A stretch of 64,000 nt of DNA. It comes from Batkoa obscura. Its lineage: Eukaryota > Entomophthoromycota > Entomophthoromycetes > Entomophthorales > Batkoaceae. This document shows, in pieces, positions 45,901 to 56,190 of the stretch (positions within the stretch are counted from its first letter, which is position 1; every line of letters starts with the position of its first letter). Under the pieces are notes generated by a model that was not told the origin of the DNA, made no database searches, and worked only from the letters and a program-made list of their open reading frames with translations. The stretch is from NCBI GenBank assembly GCA_030770535.1, contig JASVEC010000002.1, positions 248,001 through 312,000 on the forward strand, given 5' to 3'. The position numbers and the translations under genes are program-made.

Positions 45901-48900
45901 TGTTAAATCTTTCCTTGAAGCTTATCCAGAAAGTTCAAAACAATTATTAACTACTGAAGATATTCAATATTTCTTAAGTCAATGTTTACGTCGTGATCAA
46001 AAACCAGTACCTTTTATTCCAGTATTAGATTCTAACTTAGAGTTCTGGTTTAAAAAGGATAGTTTATGGCAATCTGAAGACTTACAAGCCGTACCTGAAC
46101 AAGATGTTGAACGTGCTGCCATTCTTCATGGTCCTATTGCTGCTAAGCATTCTACCGAATACAATGTTCCTGTAAAAGATATCTTGGATGGTATCCATAA
46201 TGGTCACATCCAGAGTTTATTAAACAAGTATTATAATGGTGATGAGTCTTCTATTCCTACTATTGAGTATATTGGTGGCACTCAAAACAACTATCCCGAA
46301 TATGTCCCAAAGGATGTTTTAGCCATCACTGATCCTGTAAACCCAGATATAATTGTTTATGAAACTAGTGCTTCAGGAGCACTCCCAAGTACTGAAGCTT
46401 GGCTAGAGCTTATCTCTGGACCAAAAGAAGGATGGTTAAGGGCTATTCTTACTTCTCCTTTGATTGTACAAGGTAATATGACCGTGAAAAATCCATTGCT
46501 TAAAGTATTCCGTCCAAGAAGAAATCAAAAAGTAACCATTCAATTTGCCAATAACAACAATCATTCACTTAAAGTGTATGAAGGTACTGGTAAAAATTCA
46601 CGCCTTGCTATCAAAGCTGAAATCAATGGTGATAAACAAATTGACGTTACCTTCTTTGAAAAGAAGGGTGCTGAAGAAGTTGCTTTAACTTTCCCTTACT
46701 TATATAAACCTGAACAAGGTTATGCTCCTATCCATGAAGTAATGGAGGGTAGAAACGATCGTATCAAAAAGTTCTACTACAATCTTTGGTTTGGTAGTGA
46801 TGAGTATGATAGCATCAGCAATGACCCTAACTTTGAATTCATTGCTCAAGGAGAGAAAGTTTCTCGTGAAGAAATTAGCAAATTCTGCCAAGCAGTTGGC
46901 AATCAAGCAGAACTATATGTTGATCGTGGTCAAGATATTTTAACAGCTCCAGTTGATTTTGCTATTGTTGTTGGATGGAAATCCATTATCAAAGCTATTT
47001 TCCCTAAGTTTATCGATGGTGATTTACTTAAATTAGTTCATCTTTCCAATGGTTTCCGCTTATTTGAAAATGTACGTCCATTACAAAGTGGTGATGTAGT
47101 AGATACCCATGCCAAAATCACTGCCTTAGTAAATAATGAATCTGGTAAATTAGTACAAGTCAAAGGTACTGTTAAGAGAGATGGAGTTGATGTAATGGAA
47201 GTTAACAGTCAATTCCTTTACCGTGGCAAATTTACTGACTTTGAACATACTTTCCGCAACTCTGATGAAATTCCAATGGAGATTGTATTACCAACTTCAA
47301 GAGAAATTGCTGTACTTAAATCCAAATCTTGGTTCATTTGGGAACGTAATGATGTCCATTTAACTCCTGGTTCTACTCTTACTTTCCGTTTAAACACCCA
47401 CTCCAAATTCAAGTCCACCAATGTTTATTCTGAACTTAAAACAACTGGTTCTGTATTTATGCAAATCCCTACTAAAGAAGTAGTTAAAGTAGCTTCAGTC
47501 AATTATATTTCTGGTGAATCTCATGGTAACCCAGTAATTGAATATCTCAAGAGATTGGGTCAATCCATTGACCAAGCCACTTTATTTGAAAATGGAGGCT
47601 ATTCAGTTATGCCAAAAGGAGATGATTTCAATTCCTCTGTACAAACTCCTTCTTCTAATTTCTCTTATGCTCAAGTATCTCAAGATCTTAACCCTATCCA
47701 CGTAAACCCTTACTTTGCTGATTTAGCTGATTTACCCGGTACTATTACTCATGGTATGTGGTCCAGTGCTTCTACTCGTAAATTTGTTGAAACTTTTGCA
47801 GCTGATAATCACCCACTTAGAGTCACTGCCTATGATGTATCTTTCCAAGGTATGGTACTTCCAGGTGATCAACTTACTACCAATTTATTCCACATTGGTA
47901 TGCAAGAGGGTAAAAAGATTATCAAAGTTGAAACCATCAATCAACATGGTGACAAAGTATTAGCTGGTACAGCTGAAGTTGAACAACCTTCTACTGCTTA
48001 TGTATTTACTGGTCAAGGTTCTCAAGAAGTTGGTATGGGTATGGCTTTATATGATTCTTCCCCAGTAGCTCGTAAGATTTGGGACCAAGCTGATTCCCAT
48101 TACTTAAAGAATTACGGGTTCTCTATCTTAGATATTGTACGCAATAATCCAAAAGAGCATACTATCCATTTCGGTGGTAGTGAAGGTAAAGCTATCCGTA
48201 AAAACTATATTAGTATGACCTATGATAAAGTGGATGAAGATGGTACCGTACGTACTTACCCTATCTTCCCACAAATTAATGAAAGGTCTACTTCGTTTAC
48301 TTTTATTTCTCCTAATGGCTTACTTTCTGCTACCCAATTTACTCAACCCGCTTTGACTTTAATGGAAAAAGCTGCATTTGAAGACATGAAAGCTAAGGGT
48401 TTGATTCAACGTGGATGTCCATTTGCTGGTCATTCTTTAGGTGAATATGCTGCTTTAGCTGCTATTGGCAAGGTACTCCATGTTGATGCTGTAGCTGATC
48501 TTGTTTTCTATCGTGGTATGACTATGCAATCTGCTGTACAAAGAGATTCTTTGGGTCGTTCTAACTTTGGTATGGTGGCTGTTAACCCAAGTCGTGTAAG
48601 TAAGTCCCTTAATGAAACTTACCTTAAATATGTGGTTGATGCTATTGCTCACCAAAGTGCTGGTTTACTTCAAATTGTCAATTATAACGTCGAAAACTGG
48701 CAATACGTTGTCTCTGGTGAATTGACTAATCTCGAAACTTTAGCTAACGTCTTAAATTACATGAAATCATCCAACATTGATTTAGCCAATTTGATGAAGA
48801 CAATGACTTTAGATCAAGTTAAAGAGCATCTTACTTCTATTATTTCAGTTGCTTTAGAAAAGGCCAAAGATAAAAAAGAAAAATCTGGTGGTCATTTAGT

Positions 48901-51900
48901 ACTAGAACGTGGTTATGCTACCATTCCGCTTCCAGGTATCGATGTACCTTTCCACTCTCATTTCTTGTTAAGTGGTGTTGTTCCTTTCCGTACTTATATT
49001 CTTCAAAAGATTGATCCAAGTAACATTGATGTTGCTTTACTTACTGGTAGATATATCCCTAATTTAACTGCTATTCCTTATAGAGTAGATAAAGAATACT
49101 TTGAATATGTTTATAAAATTACGAACAGTAGTAGAGTTAACAAAGTACTTAAGAATTGGGATGATGAAGCTAACTTTAATCCAGCTCAATTGCAACAATT
49201 AGGTTATATTTTATTAGTCGAATTACTTGCATTCCAATTTGCTTCTCCAGTAAGATGGATTGAAACTCAAGATCAGTTATTTAAAGAATATGGTGTTGAA
49301 AGATTAATTGAAATTGGCCCATCCCCAACGCTTTCTGGTATGGCTGATCGTACTCTTAAATTTAAATACGCTGCTTATGATGATGCCCTCAATTTACAAC
49401 GTGCTTCCCTTTGCTTCTCTAAACACGAAAGGGAAATTTATTATGCTGTTGAACCAGAAGAAGAAGGTACTCCTGATGCTACCGGAAACGAGGCTGCTCA
49501 AGTTGAAACTAAATCTGCACCTGCTCCTGCTGCTAACCCTGCTCCTGCTCCTGCTGCTGTATCAGTACCAAGAGGTCCAGCGGTTGCTTTAGATGATGTG
49601 CCAGTCAATGCAGTTGATGTACTCCATGTTATCATTGCTCAAAAACTCAAAAAAGAATTGAGTGCCATTCCATTATCTAAAGCGATTAAAGATTTAGTAG
49701 GTGGTAAGAGTACGTTACAAAATGAAATCCTTGGTGATTTGCAAAAAGAATTTGGTAACAATGTACCTGAAAAACCAGAAGAAACACCATTGGATGAACT
49801 TGGTGCTGCTTTGGCCCCTGGTTTTTCTGGTAATTTAGGAAAGCATACTTCTTCTTTAATTTCTAAATTGGCTGCTTCCAAGTTACCCGGTGGTTTTACT
49901 CAAAGTAATGCTCGTAGTTACCTTGGTTCCACTTATGGTTTAGGTCAAGGTCGTACCGATGCCACTCTCCTTATTGGTTTAACTCAAGAGCCAGCTACTC
50001 GTCTTGGTTCTGAACAAGACGCCAAAGCTTGGTTAGATTCTATTGCTCAAACCTATGCAGCTCATGCCAAAATCTCATTATCCTCTGGTGGTGGTAGTGA
50101 TTCAGGTGCCGGTTCAGCAGGTGGTGTTGTAATCGATAGTGCCGAATTTAATGCCTTAACTAAGAAACAAAATGATCTTTATAAGCGCCAAATTCAGTTA
50201 TTAGCTCAATATCTTGGTGAAGATCAATATATTACTACTAAATTATTGGATGCCGAAAAGACAAGAAGTGATACCTTGCAAAAAGAATTAGATCTCTTCC
50301 AAGCTGAACATGGCGATGAATATATTTCAAGTATCAAACCAGCATTTGATAGTAAGAAAGTCAGAGTCTATAACTCTTATTGGAATTGGTCACGTCAAGA
50401 TGCTCTTAATCTTTATTATGATTTCGTCTTTGGAAATATTACCGATGTTGATCGTGATATCACTGCACAATGTTTACACTTAATGAATCGTTCGGATCCT
50501 AGTTTAGTTGATTTCATGAAGTATTATATTGACAATTGTCCAGCTGAAAAAGGTGGCAATTATAAAACCACTAAAGAGTTTGGTAAATTATTAATTGAAA
50601 ATGTTCAAGCTTCTTTAGAACATCCACCAGTTTATAAAGATGTAACTTTCCCAATGGCTCCATCCACTCAAATCTCTGAAAAAGGAGATATTGTTTATAA
50701 AGAAATTCATCGTCCAGGTGTTAGAAAATTAGCTCATTACGTTAAAGAAATGGCTAAAGGTTCTAGTCTAACTGAATTTAGTGGACGTCAACAAATTCAA
50801 CAAAATCTTGGTCGTATGTTAAAGATTGTTCAACATCAACCAAGAGTTAAAAAAGCATATAAAGAAGAAATTAAATATTTATATACTGATGTCATGAGAT
50901 CTTTAGCTTTAAATCAATCAGGTATTAAAGCTGAGAAAACTTCAAAGATTCGTCGTTCTGTTAAACCAAATGGTATTAAAAAACAAGATGGCTCTAACAA
51001 AGAGTCATTACCTTTCCTTTTGCTTAAAAAGAAGGACCATATCCATGGTTGGGAATATAATACTAAACTTACTTCCATTTATCTTGAAGGTCTTAATGAA
51101 ATGTGTAATTCTGGGTTATCTTTAGTCAACAAGAAAGTATTAGTTACTGGTTGTGGACGTAAATCCATTGGTTCCGAAATTGTGTGTTCCTTACTTTCTG
51201 GTGGTGCCCAAGTCATTGTCACTACTTCAAGATTTAATCGTTCTGCTACCAATTATTATCAAGGTTTATATCAACGTTATGGTGCCAAGGGTTCTTCTTT
51301 AATCGTATTACCATTTAATCAAGGCTCCAAACAAGATGTTGAAAATTTAGTTAATTATATTTATAATACTGATGAAAAAGTAGGCCTTAATTGGGATTTG
51401 GATTGCATTATTCCATTTGCTGCTGTACCTGAAAATGGCCGTGAAATTACGGATATTGATGGGAGATCAGAATTTGCTCATAGAGTCATGCTTACCAATT
51501 TATTGCGTTTATTAGGTTCTGTTAAAACTAAAAAACAAAGCCTTGGTTATCATACTCGACCAGCTCAAGTTATTGTACCATTATCACCTAATCATGGTAT
51601 CTTTGGTTCCGACGGCCTTTATTCGGAATCTAAATTATCACTAGAAAATTTAATGAACCGTTGGAAGTCAGAATCTTGGGGTAACTATCTTACTATTGTT
51701 GGTTGTGTCATTGGATGGACTCGTGGTACTGGTTTAATGGAGCAAAATAATATAGTTTGTGAAGGTTTAGAAAAATTCGGTGTTAGAACGTTTTCAGCTC
51801 AAGAAATGGCTTTTAATATCCTTGGTCTTCTACATCCAAACGTAGTTGATCTGGCTCAAATTGACCCTGTTTGGGCTGATCTTAATGGTGGTTTCCAACA

Positions 51901-54796
51901 ATTGCCTAACTTTAAACAAGTAATTACTACTTTACGTCAGCAAATTATGGAAACTGCTTCGACTCGTCAAGCTATTTCTACTGATAACGCAATTGATTTT
52001 AATATTGTTAATGGTCCTAATGCATCTAAATCTTATCAAACTCGTACCTCAGTGCCTCGTGCTAACATTAAGGTCAATTTCCCTGAACTTAAACCCTACG
52101 ATCAAATTAAACAAATACAAAATTTACAAGGTATGTTAGACCTAGAAAAAGTAGTTGTTGTTACTGGATTTTCTGAAGTTGGACCATGGGGTAATTCACG
52201 TACTCGTTGGGAAATGGAAGCTTATGGAGAATTTTCTCTTGAAGGTTGTATCGAAATGGCTTGGATTATGGGCTTAATTAAACATCATAATGGACCATTA
52301 AAGACAGGTGGCCAATATACTGGTTGGGTAGATGCTAAAACCAATGTACCAGTACCAGATAATGAAGTCAAGAAATTGTATGAAGAAAAGATATTAGAAC
52401 ATTCTGGTATTCGATTAATTGAACCTGAGCTGTTCCATGGTTATGATCCAAATTCTCGTCCATTATTACGTGAAGTTGTTATTGATCATGATTTGGAACC
52501 AATGGAAGTAAGTGCTGAAGAAGCTCAACACTTTAAACATAAACACGGCGATAAAGTAGAAGTCTATGAAATTAAAGAAACTGGTTCTTGGTTAGTTCGT
52601 TTCCGTAAAGGCTCTGCTATTTATGTACCAAAAGCATTACGTCATGATCGTTTAGTTGCTGGTCAAATACCAACTGGTTGGGATCCACTTCGATATGGTA
52701 TACCAGAAGATATTGTAAATCAAGTAGATCGAATTACTTTATTTGTACTTGTTTCTACGGTTGAAGCTTTAGTTGCTTCTGGTATTACCGATCCTTATGA
52801 ATTTTATAAATATGTTCATGTAACTGAAGTTGGCAATACTGCTGGTTCTGGTATGGGTGGTATGGTTAGTTTACGTCGTATGTACAAAGAGCGTTTCACA
52901 GATCAACCAGTTCAAATGGATATTTTACAAGAAACTTTTATTAATACTATGCCTGCTTGGGTCAATTTATTATTATTATCTTCTTCAGGACCAATTAAAA
53001 CACCTGTTGGTGCTTGTGCTACTGCTGTTGAATCGGTTGAAATTGGTGTCGATACTATTATGAGTGGTAAAGCTAAAGTAGTTATTGTTGGTGGTTATGA
53101 TGATTTCCATGAAGAAGGGTCCACTGAATTCGCTAACATGAAGGCTACTTCTAACTCTATTGAAGAATTTGCTAAGGGACGTACACCAAGAGAAATGTCT
53201 CGACCAACTACTACTACTCGCTCAGGATTTATGGAATCTCAAGGTTCCGGTATTGAAATTTTAATGAATGCCAAACTTGCTATTGAAATGGGCGTGCCAA
53301 TTTATGGTATTGTTGCACTTACCAATACTGCCACTGATAAAGAAGGCCGTTCTGTTCCAGCACCAGGCCAAGGTATATTGACTACTGCTCGTGAATGCCC
53401 AGGTCAGTTTAAATCACCTTTACTCGATATCAAATATCGCCAACGTCAAATTGAATATGCTCGTACTCAAATTAAAGCTTGGGTTGAAAAAGAATACTCG
53501 GAACTTAAATTTGAAGTAGAAAATCTTAAAGCTAATGGTCAACTTGATGCTGAAACTGAAAAACAGTTTATTAAAGAAAGAACAGAATACATTGCTAAAG
53601 AAAGTGCCCGTCAAGAGAAACAATCTCTTAACCAATGGGGTAATGAATTTTATAAACAAGATCCAACTATTTCTCCACTACGCGGTGCGCTTGCTTCCTT
53701 TGGTTTAACCGTGGATGATATTGGTGTTGCTTCTTTCCATGGCACTTCCACTAAAGCTAATGATAAAAATGAAAGTGAAGTTGTTGATAAACAATTAAAA
53801 CATCTTGGCCGTAGTAAGGGTAATGCTTTACCTGGTATTTTCCAAAAATACCTTACTGGTCATCCAAAGGGTGCAGCAGCTGCTTGGATGTTTAATGGTG
53901 TTATGCAAGTATTGCAAACAGGTATTATTCCTGGTAATCGTAATGCGGATAATATTGATAATGTACTCAAATCTTATGAATATGTATTGTTCCCATCCCG
54001 CTCTATTCATACCGATGGTGTCAAAGCCGGTTTACTTAAATCTTTTGGTTTTGGCCAAGTTGGTGGAGAAGTACTAGTTATTCACCCAGATTATTTATTC
54101 ACTGCCCTTAGTGAAATTGAATACAATAGTTATAAAGTTAAGAATGCTGGTCGTCAAGCTGCTTCTTATCGTTATTTCCATGATTCTATTACTGGTGCTG
54201 CTGGTTTAGTTCAGGTTAAAAATGAAGCTCCTTATTCTAATGAACTTGAATCTCAAGTTTATCTTAATCCAGTAGCTCGTGCTTCTTATGATAAATCAAA
54301 AAAGAGTTATCGTTTTACAGATGCTAAATCAAAAGTTCAAGTTCCAACTACAGATGCTGAATTAACTCAAAATATACTTTCTTCTATTCAGACTATTGAT
54401 GGTACTAATGAAAAAGGAGTTGGAGTTGATGTTGAATTAATATCAGCTATTAATATTGATAACGATACTTTTATTGAACGTAATTATACTGTTGAAGAAA
54501 TCCATTACTGTCATTCAAGACCAGATCCAAATTCCAGTTTCGCTGGTAAATGGGCAGCAAAAGAAGCTGTTATTAAAGCCATTTCTTCTTTCTCTCTTAA
54601 TTCAGAACCGGTTTGGACTCAAGGTGCAGGTGCGCCATTAAAAGATATTGAAATCGTTATTGCTGAATCCAATGCTCCTAAAGTAATTCTTCATAATGAA
54701 GCTGCCCAAGCAGCTGCTAAGGTGAATGTAACTGAAATTAAGGTTTCTATCTCTCACTCAGGCCAATATGCTGTAGCTATGGCAGTAGCTAAATAA
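42935..54796 (+). CDS. fungal type I fatty acid synthase, fused beta-alpha
   Basis: 3953 residues in one uninterrupted 11.9-kb frame: a complete cytosolic fatty acid synthase that makes C16-C18 acyl-CoA from acetyl- and malonyl-CoA with NADPH. Domains in order: acetyltransferase (S280 in GHSQG), enoyl reductase (GMTP near 603, GGRAGGHHSFEDFHQ near 743), dehydratase (H1589 in DLNPIHVNP), malonyl/palmitoyl transferase (S1834 in GHSLGEY), an Ala/Pro linker (about 2190-2215), acyl carrier (S2259 in LVGGKSTLQNE), ketoreductase (VTGCGRKSIG near 2737; Y2896-x3-K2900), ketosynthase (C3361 in GACATA, H3602, H3643) and phosphopantetheinyl transferase (D3832 in GVDVEL; WAAKEA near 3873). Yeast splits this into Fas1 and Fas2, together of about the same length, so nothing is added or lost. 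Codons favour GGT, GCT, ACT and CGT, a sign of high expression. Confidence 0.98.
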   Translation: MALRSRQHSFSAGLQASRPLNIKNNSVEVSILFSNEIWNSAEQLREEFSLQPLPETILPEELSPIELIALFLSFAVDRAETDDIQSFYPVVRVVFFHLRDVFLKKNDVHSATKQLPLANRNVIIQAYFYALSVLRKEGILFGDDCPAPSSALFTASRRKDAALFAVFGGQGNSEEYFDELIELFSLYEGIVRPFITKMSSILRSHALSTEATAFHSKGLNVIRWLENPEARPDVPYLVSAPVSLPMIGLIQLTHYLVAMKVLDMSPDQLRNHFHGATGHSQGIISAVVIASSSNEESFYENAEKALGLLFWIGTRSQQIYPQVTLNPTILKDSISNGEGNPSVMLAIYNLRLAEVQKYVEATNQHLPKDRQIYINLINGPRSIICVGHPQSLHGLNLTLRKIKAPSGLDQSRVPHSQRKQKFSSRFLPITAPFHSEYLVKAPERIAQDIAKFNLEFRSKDLAIPILSTLNGKDLRNSETLTEDLVKLICVHPINWEKATDVSSLTHVIDFGPGGTSGIGGLTYRNKEGTGVQVILAGTLQGGNQHLSYKADLFDNDPTAVKYSPNWGEAFRPKLAKISSTGKILVDTRFSRLIGKAPLMVAGMTPCTVPSKFVSAVINAGYHVELAGGGHFSEEMFRDKIKDIMTKIQPGESITVNILFLNAFQWGFQFPLVQKMKQEGYPIEGICCAAGTPSPDVANDIVSQIKNAGLKHISFKPGSVSAIRQVIQIAVNNPDMPIIMQWTGGRAGGHHSFEDFHQPILETYASIRQQSNIILIAGSGFGSHEDTLPYITGEWSGVYDYPSMPFDGVLFGSRVMVAAESEAADEVKALIVNAPGVEDKDWENTYTRETGGILTVKSELGEPIHKVANRGIRFWKEMDDTIFTLPKNKRQAVLDNKKDYIIKRLNADFQKVWFGKKADGNPADLQDMTYAEVVNRLVELTYINHQQRWIDVSLRRFVGDFMVRLEERFISTKKASLLQDYNQIQQPHEFVKSFLEAYPESSKQLLTTEDIQYFLSQCLRRDQKPVPFIPVLDSNLEFWFKKDSLWQSEDLQAVPEQDVERAAILHGPIAAKHSTEYNVPVKDILDGIHNGHIQSLLNKYYNGDESSIPTIEYIGGTQNNYPEYVPKDVLAITDPVNPDIIVYETSASGALPSTEAWLELISGPKEGWLRAILTSPLIVQGNMTVKNPLLKVFRPRRNQKVTIQFANNNNHSLKVYEGTGKNSRLAIKAEINGDKQIDVTFFEKKGAEEVALTFPYLYKPEQGYAPIHEVMEGRNDRIKKFYYNLWFGSDEYDSISNDPNFEFIAQGEKVSREEISKFCQAVGNQAELYVDRGQDILTAPVDFAIVVGWKSIIKAIFPKFIDGDLLKLVHLSNGFRLFENVRPLQSGDVVDTHAKITALVNNESGKLVQVKGTVKRDGVDVMEVNSQFLYRGKFTDFEHTFRNSDEIPMEIVLPTSREIAVLKSKSWFIWERNDVHLTPGSTLTFRLNTHSKFKSTNVYSELKTTGSVFMQIPTKEVVKVASVNYISGESHGNPVIEYLKRLGQSIDQATLFENGGYSVMPKGDDFNSSVQTPSSNFSYAQVSQDLNPIHVNPYFADLADLPGTITHGMWSSASTRKFVETFAADNHPLRVTAYDVSFQGMVLPGDQLTTNLFHIGMQEGKKIIKVETINQHGDKVLAGTAEVEQPSTAYVFTGQGSQEVGMGMALYDSSPVARKIWDQADSHYLKNYGFSILDIVRNNPKEHTIHFGGSEGKAIRKNYISMTYDKVDEDGTVRTYPIFPQINERSTSFTFISPNGLLSATQFTQPALTLMEKAAFEDMKAKGLIQRGCPFAGHSLGEYAALAAIGKVLHVDAVADLVFYRGMTMQSAVQRDSLGRSNFGMVAVNPSRVSKSLNETYLKYVVDAIAHQSAGLLQIVNYNVENWQYVVSGELTNLETLANVLNYMKSSNIDLANLMKTMTLDQVKEHLTSIISVALEKAKDKKEKSGGHLVLERGYATIPLPGIDVPFHSHFLLSGVVPFRTYILQKIDPSNIDVALLTGRYIPNLTAIPYRVDKEYFEYVYKITNSSRVNKVLKNWDDEANFNPAQLQQLGYILLVELLAFQFASPVRWIETQDQLFKEYGVERLIEIGPSPTLSGMADRTLKFKYAAYDDALNLQRASLCFSKHEREIYYAVEPEEEGTPDATGNEAAQVETKSAPAPAANPAPAPAAVSVPRGPAVALDDVPVNAVDVLHVIIAQKLKKELSAIPLSKAIKDLVGGKSTLQNEILGDLQKEFGNNVPEKPEETPLDELGAALAPGFSGNLGKHTSSLISKLAASKLPGGFTQSNARSYLGSTYGLGQGRTDATLLIGLTQEPATRLGSEQDAKAWLDSIAQTYAAHAKISLSSGGGSDSGAGSAGGVVIDSAEFNALTKKQNDLYKRQIQLLAQYLGEDQYITTKLLDAEKTRSDTLQKELDLFQAEHGDEYISSIKPAFDSKKVRVYNSYWNWSRQDALNLYYDFVFGNITDVDRDITAQCLHLMNRSDPSLVDFMKYYIDNCPAEKGGNYKTTKEFGKLLIENVQASLEHPPVYKDVTFPMAPSTQISEKGDIVYKEIHRPGVRKLAHYVKEMAKGSSLTEFSGRQQIQQNLGRMLKIVQHQPRVKKAYKEEIKYLYTDVMRSLALNQSGIKAEKTSKIRRSVKPNGIKKQDGSNKESLPFLLLKKKDHIHGWEYNTKLTSIYLEGLNEMCNSGLSLVNKKVLVTGCGRKSIGSEIVCSLLSGGAQVIVTTSRFNRSATNYYQGLYQRYGAKGSSLIVLPFNQGSKQDVENLVNYIYNTDEKVGLNWDLDCIIPFAAVPENGREITDIDGRSEFAHRVMLTNLLRLLGSVKTKKQSLGYHTRPAQVIVPLSPNHGIFGSDGLYSESKLSLENLMNRWKSESWGNYLTIVGCVIGWTRGTGLMEQNNIVCEGLEKFGVRTFSAQEMAFNILGLLHPNVVDLAQIDPVWADLNGGFQQLPNFKQVITTLRQQIMETASTRQAISTDNAIDFNIVNGPNASKSYQTRTSVPRANIKVNFPELKPYDQIKQIQNLQGMLDLEKVVVVTGFSEVGPWGNSRTRWEMEAYGEFSLEGCIEMAWIMGLIKHHNGPLKTGGQYTGWVDAKTNVPVPDNEVKKLYEEKILEHSGIRLIEPELFHGYDPNSRPLLREVVIDHDLEPMEVSAEEAQHFKHKHGDKVEVYEIKETGSWLVRFRKGSAIYVPKALRHDRLVAGQIPTGWDPLRYGIPEDIVNQVDRITLFVLVSTVEALVASGITDPYEFYKYVHVTEVGNTAGSGMGGMVSLRRMYKERFTDQPVQMDILQETFINTMPAWVNLLLLSSSGPIKTPVGACATAVESVEIGVDTIMSGKAKVVIVGGYDDFHEEGSTEFANMKATSNSIEEFAKGRTPREMSRPTTTTRSGFMESQGSGIEILMNAKLAIEMGVPIYGIVALTNTATDKEGRSVPAPGQGILTTARECPGQFKSPLLDIKYRQRQIEYARTQIKAWVEKEYSELKFEVENLKANGQLDAETEKQFIKERTEYIAKESARQEKQSLNQWGNEFYKQDPTISPLRGALASFGLTVDDIGVASFHGTSTKANDKNESEVVDKQLKHLGRSKGNALPGIFQKYLTGHPKGAAAAWMFNGVMQVLQTGIIPGNRNADNIDNVLKSYEYVLFPSRSIHTDGVKAGLLKSFGFGQVGGEVLVIHPDYLFTALSEIEYNSYKVKNAGRQAASYRYFHDSITGAAGLVQVKNEAPYSNELESQVYLNPVARASYDKSKKSYRFTDAKSKVQVPTTDAELTQNILSSIQTIDGTNEKGVGVDVELISAINIDNDTFIERNYTVEEIHYCHSRPDPNSSFAGKWAAKEAVIKAISSFSLNSEPVWTQGAGAPLKDIEIVIAESNAPKVILHNEAAQAAAKVNVTEIKVSISHSGQYAVAMAVAK

Positions 54797-55545
54797 GCAG
54801 TTATTTTAAAGAAAAAAAACTTTAATTGATTGTTTTTGTTTAGCTTTTATTTTTTTGTTAATTGTTAACATGGATCTTGAATTGTTATAATTTAACTCCA
54901 TTTTTTTTCCTAAAATAATTTTTTCCTCCTTTATTTCTTTTGAATATTAAAATTGAGTACACACTTTTTAAATTATTAGTTTCTAATAATATTTACTACC
55001 TATCATTAGTTTTACAATAATTTAATAATATATCATTGAAGATATTAAAGGAATTTTATAGTTGATGAGCTAAATATTTTTTAGTATTTATAGTAATTGA
55101 TTCTTTAATGTTATTAACATCTAATGATAATTGGTTAGTTTTATTGATTCATTTATTTTTACATCTTTATAAATTTACAATAGATTTATTAAAAATCTAT
55201 ACAATCTCTCTATATTAACTTGAAATTTAGTTAAACAATAAGACTTCATCTTTTTATATTCTCACTTAAATATTCTTTTACTTTTTAATAAACTAATACA
55301 ACTGAACTTTTGATACTATAAAAATAAGTTTATTTTATGTTAAATTCTATTGTTAAACATTAACTATTTACTTCTTTATATTCATATATATTTACTATAT
55401 TAAACTATTGATTTCTTATCAAATAATGTTTCTAAAAGCTATCCATTTTAAAAAACTTTAACTTTAATTAGGAACATTCAAGTAAAATCCTTAATTCTTT
55501 ATTTTTCTCTTTTCATTTTTCATTTTATTTAAAATAAGTTATAAA
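54797..55545. other. intergenic, no feature seen
   Basis: 750 bp of T- and A-rich DNA between FAS and the orphan gene. It starts with the FAS 3' end; no repeat or box stands out. Confidence 0.55.
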
Positions 55546-56190
55546 ATGGATTCATTAATAGTCGAAGATATGCGAGAAATTGGCACCTTACAAATCAATG
55601 AATTTCAACAGAAGGAAGGGAGATTAATAGAATTTAAAATATACAAATCACATTTTAAATATTGTTTAATAATGGATTATACTCAGTATTTGCCCTTACA
55701 AAATATTACTAAAAAAGAAAAAGAAAGTTTATTAAATGAATTAATTATAAAAATATACTCGGAAACCTTTACAAAAGCTGTAGCAGTTGAACAGAATTTA
55801 AAGCAGAACCTAATTTTGTTTAGTTTTAAGACAGTAGATGATTTATATGATCAATATATTCCAATATTATCTCATTTTCAACAAATAAAATGTACTATTG
55901 CTTATCAATTAAGTGAATATGTTTATTTTATAAAAAATTTCAATTTACCAGGTACAATTAATGGGTTTGATTTAGAAGATATATTTATTAAACATTATTC
56001 GGAATATGGTCATGTTTCTTTTTGTAAACATCATTTATTTAATCAATCTACTTTATATTCCAATTTTGTTACTGTTGTATTAATTGCCAATAATAAATTA
56101 AATGAAGATAAATTAAAATTGGAACCCTTTTATATTGATGATATACTTATTAAAATGGAGTTTATGGAATTGAATTTAGTACTTAATTGA
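55546..56190 (+). CDS. orphan protein with possible tandem RRM-like folds
   Basis: 214 residues, one exon, with an ATG start and no signal peptide or membrane helix. I do not recognise the family. The order of predicted strands and helices suggests two RRM-like halves. The first (about 38-110) has CLIMDY, a helix (KEKESLLNELIIKIYSETF) and LILFSFKTVDDLYDQ. The second (about 122-190) has YVYFIKNF, a helix (DLEDIFIKHYSEYGHV) and NFVTVVLIAN. The YGHV turn and the two short beta motifs fit RNP2- and RNP1-like positions, but the aromatic RNP1 residues are missing. Codons are AT-rich, unlike FAS. It lies on the same strand as FAS and the intact membrane-family gene. Function unknown; an RNA- or protein-binding role is only a guess. 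Confidence 0.55.
   Translation: MDSLIVEDMREIGTLQINEFQQKEGRLIEFKIYKSHFKYCLIMDYTQYLPLQNITKKEKESLLNELIIKIYSETFTKAVAVEQNLKQNLILFSFKTVDDLYDQYIPILSHFQQIKCTIAYQLSEYVYFIKNFNLPGTINGFDLEDIFIKHYSEYGHVSFCKHHLFNQSTLYSNFVTVVLIANNKLNEDKLKLEPFYIDDILIKMEFMELNLVLN

Noticed and set aside
42952-54641. some twenty smaller frames inside FAS on both strands
   Set aside because: They are shadows of the FAS frame produced by its strong codon bias.
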